Origin: Caldilineaceae bacterium
Lineage (GTDB): Bacteria; Chloroflexota; Anaerolineae; Caldilineales; Caldilineaceae
Reading direction: 5' to 3'
Assembly: GCA_020846635.1 (NCBI GenBank)
Contig: JADLDO010000028.1
Coordinates: 868,001-932,000, forward strand
Length of the DNA: 64,000 nt
Positions within the stretch are counted from its first letter, which is position 1. Each line of letters begins with the position of its first letter. Both the position numbers and the translations under genes were made by a program. The notes beneath the pieces are model-generated. The model was given only the letters and a program-made list of their open reading frames with translations. It searched no databases and was not told the origin of the DNA. This document shows, in pieces, positions 8,578 to 16,110 of this stretch.

Positions 8578-9486
8578 ATGGCAACCCAAACGCCGGCAAT
8601 GGGCGAATCTCGTTCCCGTCCCAAGCCGCAGAAGGAGATCGGCTATCGTCGCCAGGAATGGCTTGATATTGGCGGGGTCTATCTCTTTCTCATTCTCTTT
8701 TCCATTTTCATCCTGATTCCCTTTATCTGGCCCTTTTTGGCCGCCTTTACGCATAAACCAGAAAACGTTTCGACGCTCTATCTCTATTGGCCCGAATCCT
8801 TTACCCTGGATCACTTCGACAATGCCATCTTTGGCCGCGGCGATGCGCTGACCCTGCTGCGTAACAGCTTGATCACTGTCACCAGTTCGGTCGTGCTGGC
8901 CCTGATCGTCTGTTCGTTGGGGGGCTATGCCCTTTCGCGCGGCACCTTCCGCTTCAAGCGCGCGCTGATGTTCAGCATCCTGCTCATCCAGATTATTCCT
9001 GGCACTGCCACTGTGCTGCCCCTCTATCTGATCATGCGCGATTTCGGGCTGATTAACACATTGACTGGCGTTGTGCTGGGCATGACCACCGGCGCGATTC
9101 CGTTTATGCTTTGGGTGCTCAAGGGGTTTATCGACAGTGTGCCGATTGAGCTAGAGGAGGCTGCCTGGCTGGATGGGGCGAACCGCTTTCAGACACTCTC
9201 GCGCATTGTCTTTCCGCTGGCGCTGCCTGGTGTGGGCGCAGCCGGCATCCTCGCCTTCAATGGCGCATGGGCCAGCTTCTTTCTGCCGCTGATCCTGCTC
9301 TCCGACGCCAGCAAATTCTTGATGCCGCTCGGCCTCTTTCGCGCGCTCATTGCCTACACCAACCTGGACTATGGTATGCTAAACGCGATGGGGCTGCTCT
9401 ACATGCTGCCCTCATTCCTGATCTTTATTTTCGCCCGCCAATATCTCATCAAGGGGACCATGGCGGGGGCAATGGCTGGACAGTAG
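8578..9486 (+). CDS. Sugar ABC transporter permease (MalG-type)
   Basis: This 302-residue protein is the second permease of the transporter. A charged 40-residue N-terminal tail is followed by membrane segments (first at GGVYLFLILFSIFILIPFIW). The EAA loop EEAAWLDGANRFQTLSRIVF precedes a proline-rich segment typical of MalG-type subunits. The ATG at 8578 follows AGCAAGGAG. It pairs with the MalF-type permease 36 bases upstream. The operon ends here without an ATPase gene, a common arrangement where one ATPase serves several transporters. Confidence 0.9.
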   Translation: MATQTPAMGESRSRPKPQKEIGYRRQEWLDIGGVYLFLILFSIFILIPFIWPFLAAFTHKPENVSTLYLYWPESFTLDHFDNAIFGRGDALTLLRNSLITVTSSVVLALIVCSLGGYALSRGTFRFKRALMFSILLIQIIPGTATVLPLYLIMRDFGLINTLTGVVLGMTTGAIPFMLWVLKGFIDSVPIELEEAAWLDGANRFQTLSRIVFPLALPGVGAAGILAFNGAWASFFLPLILLSDASKFLMPLGLFRALIAYTNLDYGMLNAMGLLYMLPSFLIFIFARQYLIKGTMAGAMAGQ

Positions 9487-9511
9487 CAGCGCAAATGCGA
9501 CAGGGAATCTG

Positions 9512-9682
9512 ATGACTCAGCAAGACAAAAATCGGGGTAGCAAGTTGGGGATTGGCATTGCCATCGGCATCGCCATTGGTGCCGGCATTGGTGTGGCGAT
9601 GGATAACATTGCGATTGGCATTGCCATTGGGATTGCGATTGGTGTCGCCATTGGCGTGGCAATGGACCAACAGAAAAGTTGA
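9512..9682 (+). CDS. Glycine-zipper small protein (56 aa)
   Basis: An open frame of 56 codons runs from ATG 9512 to TGA 9680-9682. A polar N-terminus (MTQQDKNRGSK) is followed by about 40 residues made almost only of Gly, Ala, Ile and Val in a GIxIAIG pattern, broken once by AMDN and ending in AMDQQKS. This is a glycine-zipper arrangement with two similar halves, each closed by VAMD. Such sequences pack helices in membranes or form amyloid-like or pore assemblies in known cases. Related tiny glycine-zipper proteins are annotated in many bacteria without a defined role. It lies 25 bases after the permease, so it may be co-transcribed. The DNA repeats could also reflect slippage, but the codon variety argues for selection on protein sequence. 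Confidence 0.7.
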   Translation: MTQQDKNRGSKLGIGIAIGIAIGAGIGVAMDNIAIGIAIGIAIGVAIGVAMDQQKS

Positions 9683-9696
9683 GCAACCGGACAGCT

Positions 9697-10581
9697 ATGG
9701 CGACTACTTTGCGTTTCCTCTCTTTCAATATACTTGCTGCCTCCTATGATGAAGGCTGTACACCAGACGATCCGCGCCGTTGGACAAAGCGTGCGGACCT
9801 CAACGTTGCTACCATCCGCGCCGCCGATCCCGATGTAATGGGCGTGCAAGAGATGGGAACCGGCAACTTACAAACCTACCAGTGCGAATTGCCGGAGTAT
9901 CATTACTGGCTGGGGCTGACCGCTAACCCCTACCGCTATCCGGTTACGCCCATGCGTAACTTCTATAACGAATGGTGGCCCGCTATCTTTTGGAAGGCAG
10001 CGCGCTTTGACTTGGTAGCGGGCGGCGGCTTCTATATCAGTCGCACGCTCGATGCCTCGCTTTGGTATGTTTCGCACGTCTACGACGCCCATTACATGCA
10101 TCCCATTACCTGGGTGCGCCTGCGCGACAAAGCGAGCGGGCAGGAATTTCTCAGCTTCAACACCCACATGCACCACCTGGCGCGCACCGAGGGCAACCGC
10201 CCCTTTGTCCAGCATATGCTCACCCTTGCCAGTGACACCACGCCCATCCTGCTCACCGGTGATTTCAACAATCACCCCTATCAACCCGACCAGGGTTGGC
10301 ACGACAGCGCGCATCGCGCTTTTCTCGAAGGTGGCTTTATCGACACCTACCGCGCCGCGGGTGGCAAAGAAGGGCCGGAGGATTACACCTATCACGCCTA
10401 TTATGGAGAGGCGATCCCCGAGGGCAAAGTGGGTGACCCCTGGCGCATGGATTGGGTGCTTGTCCACCCTGGCACTGCCCAACTCACCGTCCACCAACAT
10501 ACCATCATACGCACCGAAGCCTCGCCCCTCTATCCTAGTGATCATTATCCGGTTATGGCGGAGATAACGCTGGCGTTGTGA
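9697..10581 (+). CDS. Endonuclease/exonuclease/phosphatase family hydrolase
   Basis: This 294-residue protein has the metal-dependent phosphodiesterase fold of DNase I, inositol phosphatases and sphingomyelinases. The conserved stations are in order: SFNILAASYDEG (Asn), VMGVQEMG (catalytic Glu), FNTHMHH, LLTGDFNNHP (Asp/Asn) and YPSDHYPVMAEI (SDH). No signal peptide is visible, so a cytoplasmic role is expected. The family cleaves very different phosphodiesters, and the substrate cannot be chosen from sequence. The ATG at 9697 is preferred; a TTG at 9679 would overlap the glycine-zipper stop. Confidence 0.88.
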   Translation: MATTLRFLSFNILAASYDEGCTPDDPRRWTKRADLNVATIRAADPDVMGVQEMGTGNLQTYQCELPEYHYWLGLTANPYRYPVTPMRNFYNEWWPAIFWKAARFDLVAGGGFYISRTLDASLWYVSHVYDAHYMHPITWVRLRDKASGQEFLSFNTHMHHLARTEGNRPFVQHMLTLASDTTPILLTGDFNNHPYQPDQGWHDSAHRAFLEGGFIDTYRAAGGKEGPEDYTYHAYYGEAIPEGKVGDPWRMDWVLVHPGTAQLTVHQHTIIRTEASPLYPSDHYPVMAEITLAL

Positions 10582-10619
10582 GGAGAAACCGAGCTTTGCA
10601 AGCCGAGCGCGCCCTGAGG

Positions 10620-10651
10620 GCAGCCACTCCAGTTCCAGCTTGAGTGGCTGC
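10620..10651. other. Intergenic stem-loop
   Basis: GCAGCCACTC (10620-10629) pairs perfectly with GAGTGGCTGC (10642-10651) across a 12-base loop, 38 bases after the phosphodiesterase stop. It is followed by six A on the plus strand, so it lacks the U-run of a plus-strand intrinsic terminator. It may protect the 3' end of the upstream message. Confidence 0.5.
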
Positions 10652-10679
10652 AAAAAAGCGTGATTGGAAGGAGCTACAA

Positions 10680-11321
10680 ATGCCAAATGTCCAGCCCGAA
10701 GGCTTCCTCGCCCTTCCCCCAGGCGGCACAGGCAGCGGCGTGTTGGTCCTCCACGCCTGGTGGGGACTGAATGACACCATGAAGGCTTTCTGCACGCGAC
10801 TCGCCGAAGCCGGTTTCATCGCCTTCGCCCCCGACCTCTATCATGGCAAGATCGCCGACACCATTGCCGGGGCAGAAGCTCTCGGCGCAGCGCTCGACAC
10901 CAACTACCTCCAGGCGAAGGCCGAGATTGCTACTGCCACCCAGCTTCTCAACGAACGCGTTGGAGAAGCGGGCGGTCTCGCCGTGATCGGCTTCTCGCTG
11001 GGTGCTTTTTATGCGCTGGATCTCGCCACCACCGCGCCCGAAGAGATCCGTTCCGTCGTCCTCTTTTACGGGACTGGCGATGGCGACTTCAGCCGCTCAA
11101 GAGCAGCCTACCTCGGTCACTTTGCCGAGAACGATGAGTATGAGCCGCAATCCAACGTCAACAACTTGGAGCAATCCCTACGCGCCGCGGGTCGTCCGGT
11201 GACTTTCTATCGTTATCCCGGCACAGGACACTGGTTCTTTGAAGCGGATCGCCCGGACGCCTACAATCAAGCGGCAGCAAGCCTGGCGTGGGATCGAACC
11301 CTCACCTTCTTGAGACGTTAA
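10680..11321 (+). CDS. Dienelactone hydrolase family protein
   Basis: This 213-residue alpha/beta hydrolase is of the dienelactone hydrolase family. The oxyanion region HAWWGLND and the nucleophile elbow GFSLG are present, with Ser106 in place of the Cys of classical carboxymethylenebutenolidase. An Asp in AENDEY and a His in GTGHWFFE complete a probable triad. The ATG at 10680 sits six bases after GGAAGGAG, so the in-frame extension upstream is discarded. No aromatic-degradation genes are nearby. A general carboxylesterase is the safer call, because the Ser variant differs from enzymes that act on dienelactone. Confidence 0.87.
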   Translation: MPNVQPEGFLALPPGGTGSGVLVLHAWWGLNDTMKAFCTRLAEAGFIAFAPDLYHGKIADTIAGAEALGAALDTNYLQAKAEIATATQLLNERVGEAGGLAVIGFSLGAFYALDLATTAPEEIRSVVLFYGTGDGDFSRSRAAYLGHFAENDEYEPQSNVNNLEQSLRAAGRPVTFYRYPGTGHWFFEADRPDAYNQAAASLAWDRTLTFLRR

Positions 11322-11335
11322 CGATCAATCTCTCG

Positions 11336-12703
11336 ATGACCGAAACCACCCAGCCACTGTGGACTAGCCACCACTTCCTCATCCTGCCGGATGCCACCGG
11401 CTCGCGCATCCTGATGCTGCCCTCAGCGGAAGGTTGGCGGCTGCCCTATGTGCGCGTGCAAGAGATTTGGCTCTCCGAGAGTGATGAGATCATCGCTGCG
11501 CTGCGTAGCACGCTGGGCCTGGCGTTCGATTTTACGATCCTGCGCTATGCTGCGATTCAAATCAACGAGCAAGAGCGATGGGACCGCATTCTCTTTGTGC
11601 TGGAGCCGCGCCAACCGCTCCAGGAGCCGCCACTCGACGGCCATTGGGTAGATCGCCAGGCGCTCTATCACATGCAGCTTGCCCAGCCAGAGCAGCGAAC
11701 GCCCCTGCTGCAATATCTGGAGGAGTGCGAACAAGGCCACACCTCTCCCCTCATCGACCCGCGCCGCTCCCCCTGGGCGCGCCCCGGCTGGTTTGCCTCC
11801 GCCGCAGCCTGGATTGCAGGGGCGATTGCTGAACAAGGGCTGACCCAGCTTGGCCCCGTCGAGCAGCTTCGCAACTGGAGCATCTCTAGCATACTCTTTG
11901 CGCCCACTTCGGCTGGGCGCGTCTACTTCAAAGCCGCGGCAGCGCTGCCCCTCTTTGTCAACGAACCGGCTCTCACGCAGAGCCTATCCGAACGCTACCC
12001 CGGACAGGTTCCCACACCGCTCAAGATCGACCGGGCGCAGCGCTGGATGTTGATGAAGGACTTTGGGGCTCCGGCGCGGGGCAGTGCCGATGTCGACTTT
12101 GCATCCATCCTGCGCGCCTATGGTGAATTTCAGCGCGCGAGCGCAGGCCATCTTGACGAACTGAGCAAGGCCGGCTGCATCGACCGTCGCCTGCCGCTGC
12201 TGGCTGCTGAGATTGACCCCCTGATCTCCGATCCCACAACCCAGGCAGCCCTGGAAGCCCAGGAGTACGCTGCTCTGGTAGCGCTGGCCCCTCGCCTCAA
12301 AGAGCGCTGCGCCCAAGTGGCAGCGTACAATCTCCCCGCCACCCTGCTGCATGGCGATCTCCACCTCGGCAACATCGCCCAGAGCGGTGACGGCTATCTC
12401 TTTTTCGACTGGACTGACGCCTGTATCGGCTTCCCCTTTATCGATCTGATGCTGCTCTACTTCCCTGAGGAGGAGGGGAGTGCCGAGATCGATTGCCGTG
12501 ACGCCTATCTAGACGCCTGGCGTGACTTTGAATCGCCGGAACGACTGATCGAACTCTGGGAACTTGCCAAACCCCTCTGCGCTCTGCACCAAGCCGTCAG
12601 CTACCGATCCATCGTCAACAACATCGAACCGCTCGTCCGCGAAGAACTCCTACACGGCCTCCCCGACAACCTAAAACGCATCCTCGCCGTAATGCATGAA
12701 TAA
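11336..12703 (+). CDS. APH-fold kinase with an N-terminal Nudix-like segment
   Basis: This 455-residue protein ends in an aminoglycoside phosphotransferase/choline kinase fold. The catalytic loop reads LLHGDLHLGN and the metal-binding segment FFDWTDACIG. The first 110 residues (HFLILPDATGSRILMLP, EIIAALRSTLGLAFD) look like a divergent Nudix-type beta domain without a recognisable Nudix box. The pairing suggests a kinase for a small metabolite, not drug resistance. The ATG at 11336 is 14 bases after the upstream stop, so it probably shares a message with the dienelactone-hydrolase-like gene. The neighbouring histidine kinase gene converges on it. The N-terminal domain call is tentative. Confidence 0.7.
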   Translation: MTETTQPLWTSHHFLILPDATGSRILMLPSAEGWRLPYVRVQEIWLSESDEIIAALRSTLGLAFDFTILRYAAIQINEQERWDRILFVLEPRQPLQEPPLDGHWVDRQALYHMQLAQPEQRTPLLQYLEECEQGHTSPLIDPRRSPWARPGWFASAAAWIAGAIAEQGLTQLGPVEQLRNWSISSILFAPTSAGRVYFKAAAALPLFVNEPALTQSLSERYPGQVPTPLKIDRAQRWMLMKDFGAPARGSADVDFASILRAYGEFQRASAGHLDELSKAGCIDRRLPLLAAEIDPLISDPTTQAALEAQEYAALVALAPRLKERCAQVAAYNLPATLLHGDLHLGNIAQSGDGYLFFDWTDACIGFPFIDLMLLYFPEEEGSAEIDCRDAYLDAWRDFESPERLIELWELAKPLCALHQAVSYRSIVNNIEPLVREELLHGLPDNLKRILAVMHE

Positions 12704-12719
12704 AAACATTTGGTTTGGG

Positions 12720-14105
12720 TTAGCTTGCCACAGGTAAAAGGATCGTAAACGTCGTGCCTTTACCCAACGTGCTGGCGACCGCAATCGTCCCCTGGTGCAT
12801 CTCTATCAGGGACTTGGCAATCGGCAGGCCCAGACCAGACTCACCTGTTTGGCTGCGCGCACGATCGCCACGATAGAAGCGTTCAAAGATAAAGGGCAGG
12901 TCAACCGGGTCGATGCCACAGCCGCTGTCCTGTACATGCAGCCTCACCTCTCCATTCACCTGATCCCCGCGCAGCGCAATTGTCCCGCCCGCCGGTGTAT
13001 AGCGCAGCGCATTGCTCACCAGATTACCCAATACCTGCTGTATCCGCTCTGGGTCTACCTCTACCCGTGGTAAATTGGGCGATGCATCCACCGTCACACG
13101 AACACCTTGCTGCTCTGCCTGCACGCGGTGGGCAGCGGCAACACGGTCCAGCAGCTCGCGTGGGGCAATGGGAACGCGCTGGAGGGGCAGTTCGCCCGCG
13201 TCCGCCAGTGACAACATACGCAGGTCATCGATCAAGCGGCTTAGGTGGTTGGCTTCTTCGTGGAGAATGGCATAGATCGCAGGATCACCCACAAACTTGC
13301 CGTCGTTGAGTGCCTCGGTATAGCCCAAAATCACACTGAGCGGTGTGCGTAGATCGTGGGCAATGTCTGCTGTCATCTGGCGGCGCAGATGAAGCGAACG
13401 CGCCAATTCTGTGCTCATCTGGTTAAAGGCCTGGCCCAACTCGCCAAGCTCATCACGCGTGCGAATATCTACCTGCGTGCCAAAGGCCCCCTGCGCCATT
13501 GCCCGCGTCGCTGCCGTCAGCGCGCGGATCGGCTGCGCGAGCGTGCGCGCCAGAAAGAAACTGAGGGCTAGGGCGATGAACGTGGCAACCAGGATGCCAA
13601 ACAAAATAGAGCGCAGGGCGCGGCTCAGAAATTCCGCTTCCGGCGAGCCGGCAGGGAGAGGTGGAAAACGAAAGAGCAGCCGTCCTACTGTCTTTTCGTT
13701 GACCACAATGGGCAGTTCCCCGATAGTGTTGAAGCTCCCTTTTTGCTCAGGGGGTATCGCATAGATCGGCCTGCCATTGGCATCCATCAGCGTCAACATC
13801 ACAAAGCGCCGTGTTGGCAATCTTTGGGCCACGCCGGTTTGCTCCACTACTATATCTGCGCTGCGCCCTTGCTCAACGGCCAAAAGCAGCGCGTCGGCTC
13901 CCTCCCAATTGCCATTGCGCTCATAGTAGAGCGCCAGGGCAGGAACCAGTGTCGAGCCATACCGGTTCATGACAAAGCGCTCAAACTCATTGCGCGTTTG
14001 CCAGCCGATTGGGGCCGCCATCAACAGGGTTGCGACAAAGCCCACCCCCAAGAACGCGAAAATCAATTTCCACACCAGCGAGCGCATGGGATTGAGCTTT
14101 GCCAT
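12720..14105 (-). CDS. Sensor histidine kinase
   Basis: This 461-residue membrane kinase partners the response regulator just upstream. Order of parts: membrane helix 1 at about 9-33, an extracytoplasmic sensor segment of some 130 residues, helix 2 at about 166-186, HAMP to about 240, the HisKA domain with phospho-acceptor His250 (DIAHDLRTPLSVI), and the HATPase domain with N box (NLVSNALRYTP), QDSGCGI, FERFYRGD and GESGLGLPIAK. This is the EnvZ/BaeS class. It begins 26 bases after the regulator stop, so the two are one transcriptional unit. The signal is unknown. Nearby efflux and envelope genes suggest envelope stress, which is inference. Confidence 0.93.
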   Translation of the reverse strand: MAKLNPMRSLVWKLIFAFLGVGFVATLLMAAPIGWQTRNEFERFVMNRYGSTLVPALALYYERNGNWEGADALLLAVEQGRSADIVVEQTGVAQRLPTRRFVMLTLMDANGRPIYAIPPEQKGSFNTIGELPIVVNEKTVGRLLFRFPPLPAGSPEAEFLSRALRSILFGILVATFIALALSFFLARTLAQPIRALTAATRAMAQGAFGTQVDIRTRDELGELGQAFNQMSTELARSLHLRRQMTADIAHDLRTPLSVILGYTEALNDGKFVGDPAIYAILHEEANHLSRLIDDLRMLSLADAGELPLQRVPIAPRELLDRVAAAHRVQAEQQGVRVTVDASPNLPRVEVDPERIQQVLGNLVSNALRYTPAGGTIALRGDQVNGEVRLHVQDSGCGIDPVDLPFIFERFYRGDRARSQTGESGLGLPIAKSLIEMHQGTIAVASTLGKGTTFTILLPVAS

Positions 14106-14131
14106 GTTATCTTATGCCCCAGCGATGGCCT

Positions 14132-14824
14132 CTAGCGATAATCTTCTGGTGAAAAGCGATAGCCGATGCCAAAGACCGTTTCAATATAGCGCGGGTGGCG
14201 TGAGTTCGGCTCAATCTTGGCGCGCAGATTACGGACATGCACATCAATCGTACGCTCATAGCCCTCATTTGCCATCCCCTGCACCCGATCAAGCAGTTCG
14301 GCGCGGGTAAAAGCGCGGCCTGGCTGTGCCATCAACGCGGCCAACAGGTCAAACTCTGAAGGAGTCAATTCAACGCGCCGATCCTCCACCTGCACCAAGC
14401 GCGTGCTGCGGTCGAGCACAATATCTGACGCACGCAGCCGCTCCGGTACAGGCGGCACTTGCCCCACTCGCCGCAAGACCGCGCGCACCCGCGCTGTCAA
14501 TTCGCGCAGGCTAAAGGGCTTTGTTACGAAATCATCCGCCCCTAATTCCAATCCCAAGACCTTCTCCTGCTCATCCAGCTTGGCTGTCAGGATAATCACC
14601 GGCGTGCTGCGTTCCTTGTTGTGGGCATGCATAAAGGAGAAACCATCCATCTCGGGCATCATCAGGTCAAGGATGATCAAATCCGGTTGCTCTTGGCGCG
14701 CCACAAAGAGCGCCTCGCGCCCATTGACCGCTGTCACCACTTCAAAGCCCTCCTGGCGCAGATAGCTCTGGAGTAATACCCGCAGCCGCTCCTCATCATC
14801 CACAACCAGTATCTTTTTTGTCAC
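14132..14824 (-). CDS. OmpR-family response regulator
   Basis: This 230-residue regulator has an N-terminal receiver with the acidic pocket D9/D10/E11, phosphorylation site Asp53 (ILDLMMPEMDG), a conserved Thr (LTAK) and Lys (TKPF). The C-terminal winged-helix DNA-binding domain ends in RYIETVFGIGYRF. It is the partner of the kinase that follows 26 bases later. Translation starts at a GTG (14824), preceded by GAGGTG. Three 15-base direct repeats lie just upstream and are good candidates for its own binding site. OmpR-family regulators bind tandem direct repeats, so autoregulation is likely. Confidence 0.94.
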   Translation of the reverse strand: MTKKILVVDDEERLRVLLQSYLRQEGFEVVTAVNGREALFVARQEQPDLIILDLMMPEMDGFSFMHAHNKERSTPVIILTAKLDEQEKVLGLELGADDFVTKPFSLRELTARVRAVLRRVGQVPPVPERLRASDIVLDRSTRLVQVEDRRVELTPSEFDLLAALMAQPGRAFTRAELLDRVQGMANEGYERTIDVHVRNLRAKIEPNSRHPRYIETVFGIGYRFSPEDYR

Positions 14825-14835
14825 GACTTCACCTC

Positions 14836-14883
14836 ATCATCCCAAATTACATCATCCCAAATTACGTGATCATCCAAAATTAC
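14836..14883 (-). repeat. Three 15-bp direct repeats upstream of the response regulator
   Basis: On the plus strand ATCATCCCAAATTAC occurs at 14836-14850 and again at 14851-14865. A one-mismatch copy ATCATCCAAAATTAC occurs at 14869-14883. Read toward the regulator gene the unit is GTAATTTGGGATGAT. The array ends 12 bases before the GTG start, so a regulator bound there would block or control its own expression. Tandem spacing is typical of OmpR-family binding sites. Confidence 0.65.
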
Positions 14884-14937
14884 ATTCCTTGTCTCCCGCT
14901 ATGCTCTACCTCTATAAAGAAAGTATGCAAGAATTAT

Positions 14938-15888
14938 TCAGGAGTAAGATTTTTCAAGCTTCTCAAACGCCTGTGCGACAAACAACCTATGCCCGGCGCG
15001 CATTGTCGCTTCGGTAATGTCTGCCCTGCCCAACGCTGCCCAGCCCTCGGCCCATTGCCCAATGCGCGAGGCCGGACGCAAAGCCGCATAGAGATCCCAA
15101 TAGGGCAGGTTGCTGAAATCAAAGGGCGTCATGGACTGGTAATGCCGGGTGAATTCCTGCTGGGCCTCAACGCCATAGATCCAGAGCAGATCGAGCCGGC
15201 TAATCGCAAAATCGACAAGCGGATTGCCCAATGCCGCATCCTCCCAATCAATGACAGCGGCGATTTTATCTGCCTTCCACAAGAGATTCCCCGGCCAAAA
15301 ATCGCCATGGAGAAGGACTGGCCTATTCACCTCCGGCAAGGGCCAAACAGAGGCCAAGCGTTCGCGAATCCGTCCTTCGTCCAGTGAGTGATCAAGCTCT
15401 GCTGGTTGCTCCCTGAATTGATTCACAAAGCGCTCTGCCTGTTTCGGAAGGAAAGAGAGATCCGCCCTTGAGTCATCTACGCTGTGAATCTTGGCGAGCT
15501 GCGCGGCGATTTGGAACACGCACCCCTTGACGTTCGCGGGCGCATACTCTGGCTGGCCCTCAATATATTCGATGACCAGGTAGGGCTCCGGGAAAATTTC
15601 GCCGGATTGATCAAGATAGTAGGGCGTCTGTGCCCGCACGCCTGCCGATTGCACGATCTGGAGGATTTTGAACTCGTCTGCGGCGGCGTGCGGGTTCTGC
15701 TGGACAGCCAGTGCGCCAGGTCGCCGCACGATTATCGTCTTAGTTTGACCATCCGCCAGCCGCACCTCAAGCGCGGTCATCTGCGCCGAAATGCCCCCCT
15801 TCAACCGCCAGGCGCGGAGCAGCTTGCCGCGAGGCTCAATTTTCTGTACGACTTGTTCGAGCTTTTGGGCTTCTGCCGCGCGACTCAT
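14938..15888 (-). CDS. APH-fold phosphotransferase
   Basis: This 316-residue kinase-like protein is of the aminoglycoside/homoserine phosphotransferase fold. The nucleotide-binding strand region (KTIIVRRPG), the Brenner-type catalytic loop LLHGDFWPGN and the metal site VIDWEDAALGNPLVD are all present. The ATG at 15888 overlaps the stop of the small membrane protein by ATGA, so translational coupling is likely. A longer reading frame exists but it would run across that upstream gene. Such proteins in environmental bacteria usually phosphorylate metabolites, and resistance should not be assumed. Confidence 0.82.
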   Translation of the reverse strand: MSRAAEAQKLEQVVQKIEPRGKLLRAWRLKGGISAQMTALEVRLADGQTKTIIVRRPGALAVQQNPHAAADEFKILQIVQSAGVRAQTPYYLDQSGEIFPEPYLVIEYIEGQPEYAPANVKGCVFQIAAQLAKIHSVDDSRADLSFLPKQAERFVNQFREQPAELDHSLDEGRIRERLASVWPLPEVNRPVLLHGDFWPGNLLWKADKIAAVIDWEDAALGNPLVDFAISRLDLLWIYGVEAQQEFTRHYQSMTPFDFSNLPYWDLYAALRPASRIGQWAEGWAALGRADITEATMRAGHRLFVAQAFEKLEKSYS

Positions 15889-16073
15889 CCGTTCCGCCAA
15901 CGCCATGCAAAGAATGAGAGCGCGGCTCCCACAACGATGACGACAATGCCAACCACCAGCCAAAAAGGGTCGCCGGTCATCGGCGAGCCTAGTAAGAGAT
16001 TTGCCCCCTGTAATGCCCATATGCCACCCATGAGCACCATGAGGATGCCGAGAACGAACAGTATCCAACGCAT
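15885..16073 (-). CDS. Small two-helix membrane protein (62 aa)
   Basis: This 62-residue protein has two hydrophobic helices (about residues 2-28 and 36-57) joined by a short polar loop. Its second helix is Val/Ile rich (VVGIVVIVVGAALSFF) and it ends in RWRNG. No known family is certain. The TAGGAG ribosome site lies six bases before the ATG at 16073, and its stop overlaps the next gene's start (ATGA). It follows the SH3/TolB gene by 37 bases on the same strand, so it belongs to the same row of genes. Confidence 0.75.
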   Translation of the reverse strand: MRWILFVLGILMVLMGGIWALQGANLLLGSPMTGDPFWLVVGIVVIVVGAALSFFAWRWRNG

Positions 16074-16110
16074 TGCACGACTCCTATACTAATCTCCGAT
16101 CCCAAAGTGT

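Noticed and set aside
9541..9670. Short tandem repeats as a CRISPR or satellite
   Set aside because: The unit is only 6-12 bases, codons vary synonymously, and one frame gives a coherent glycine-zipper protein.
11336..12703. Antibiotic resistance by the APH-fold genes (also 14938-15888 and 51744-52649)
   Set aside because: The fold is shared with many metabolite kinases and no mobile or resistance context is present.
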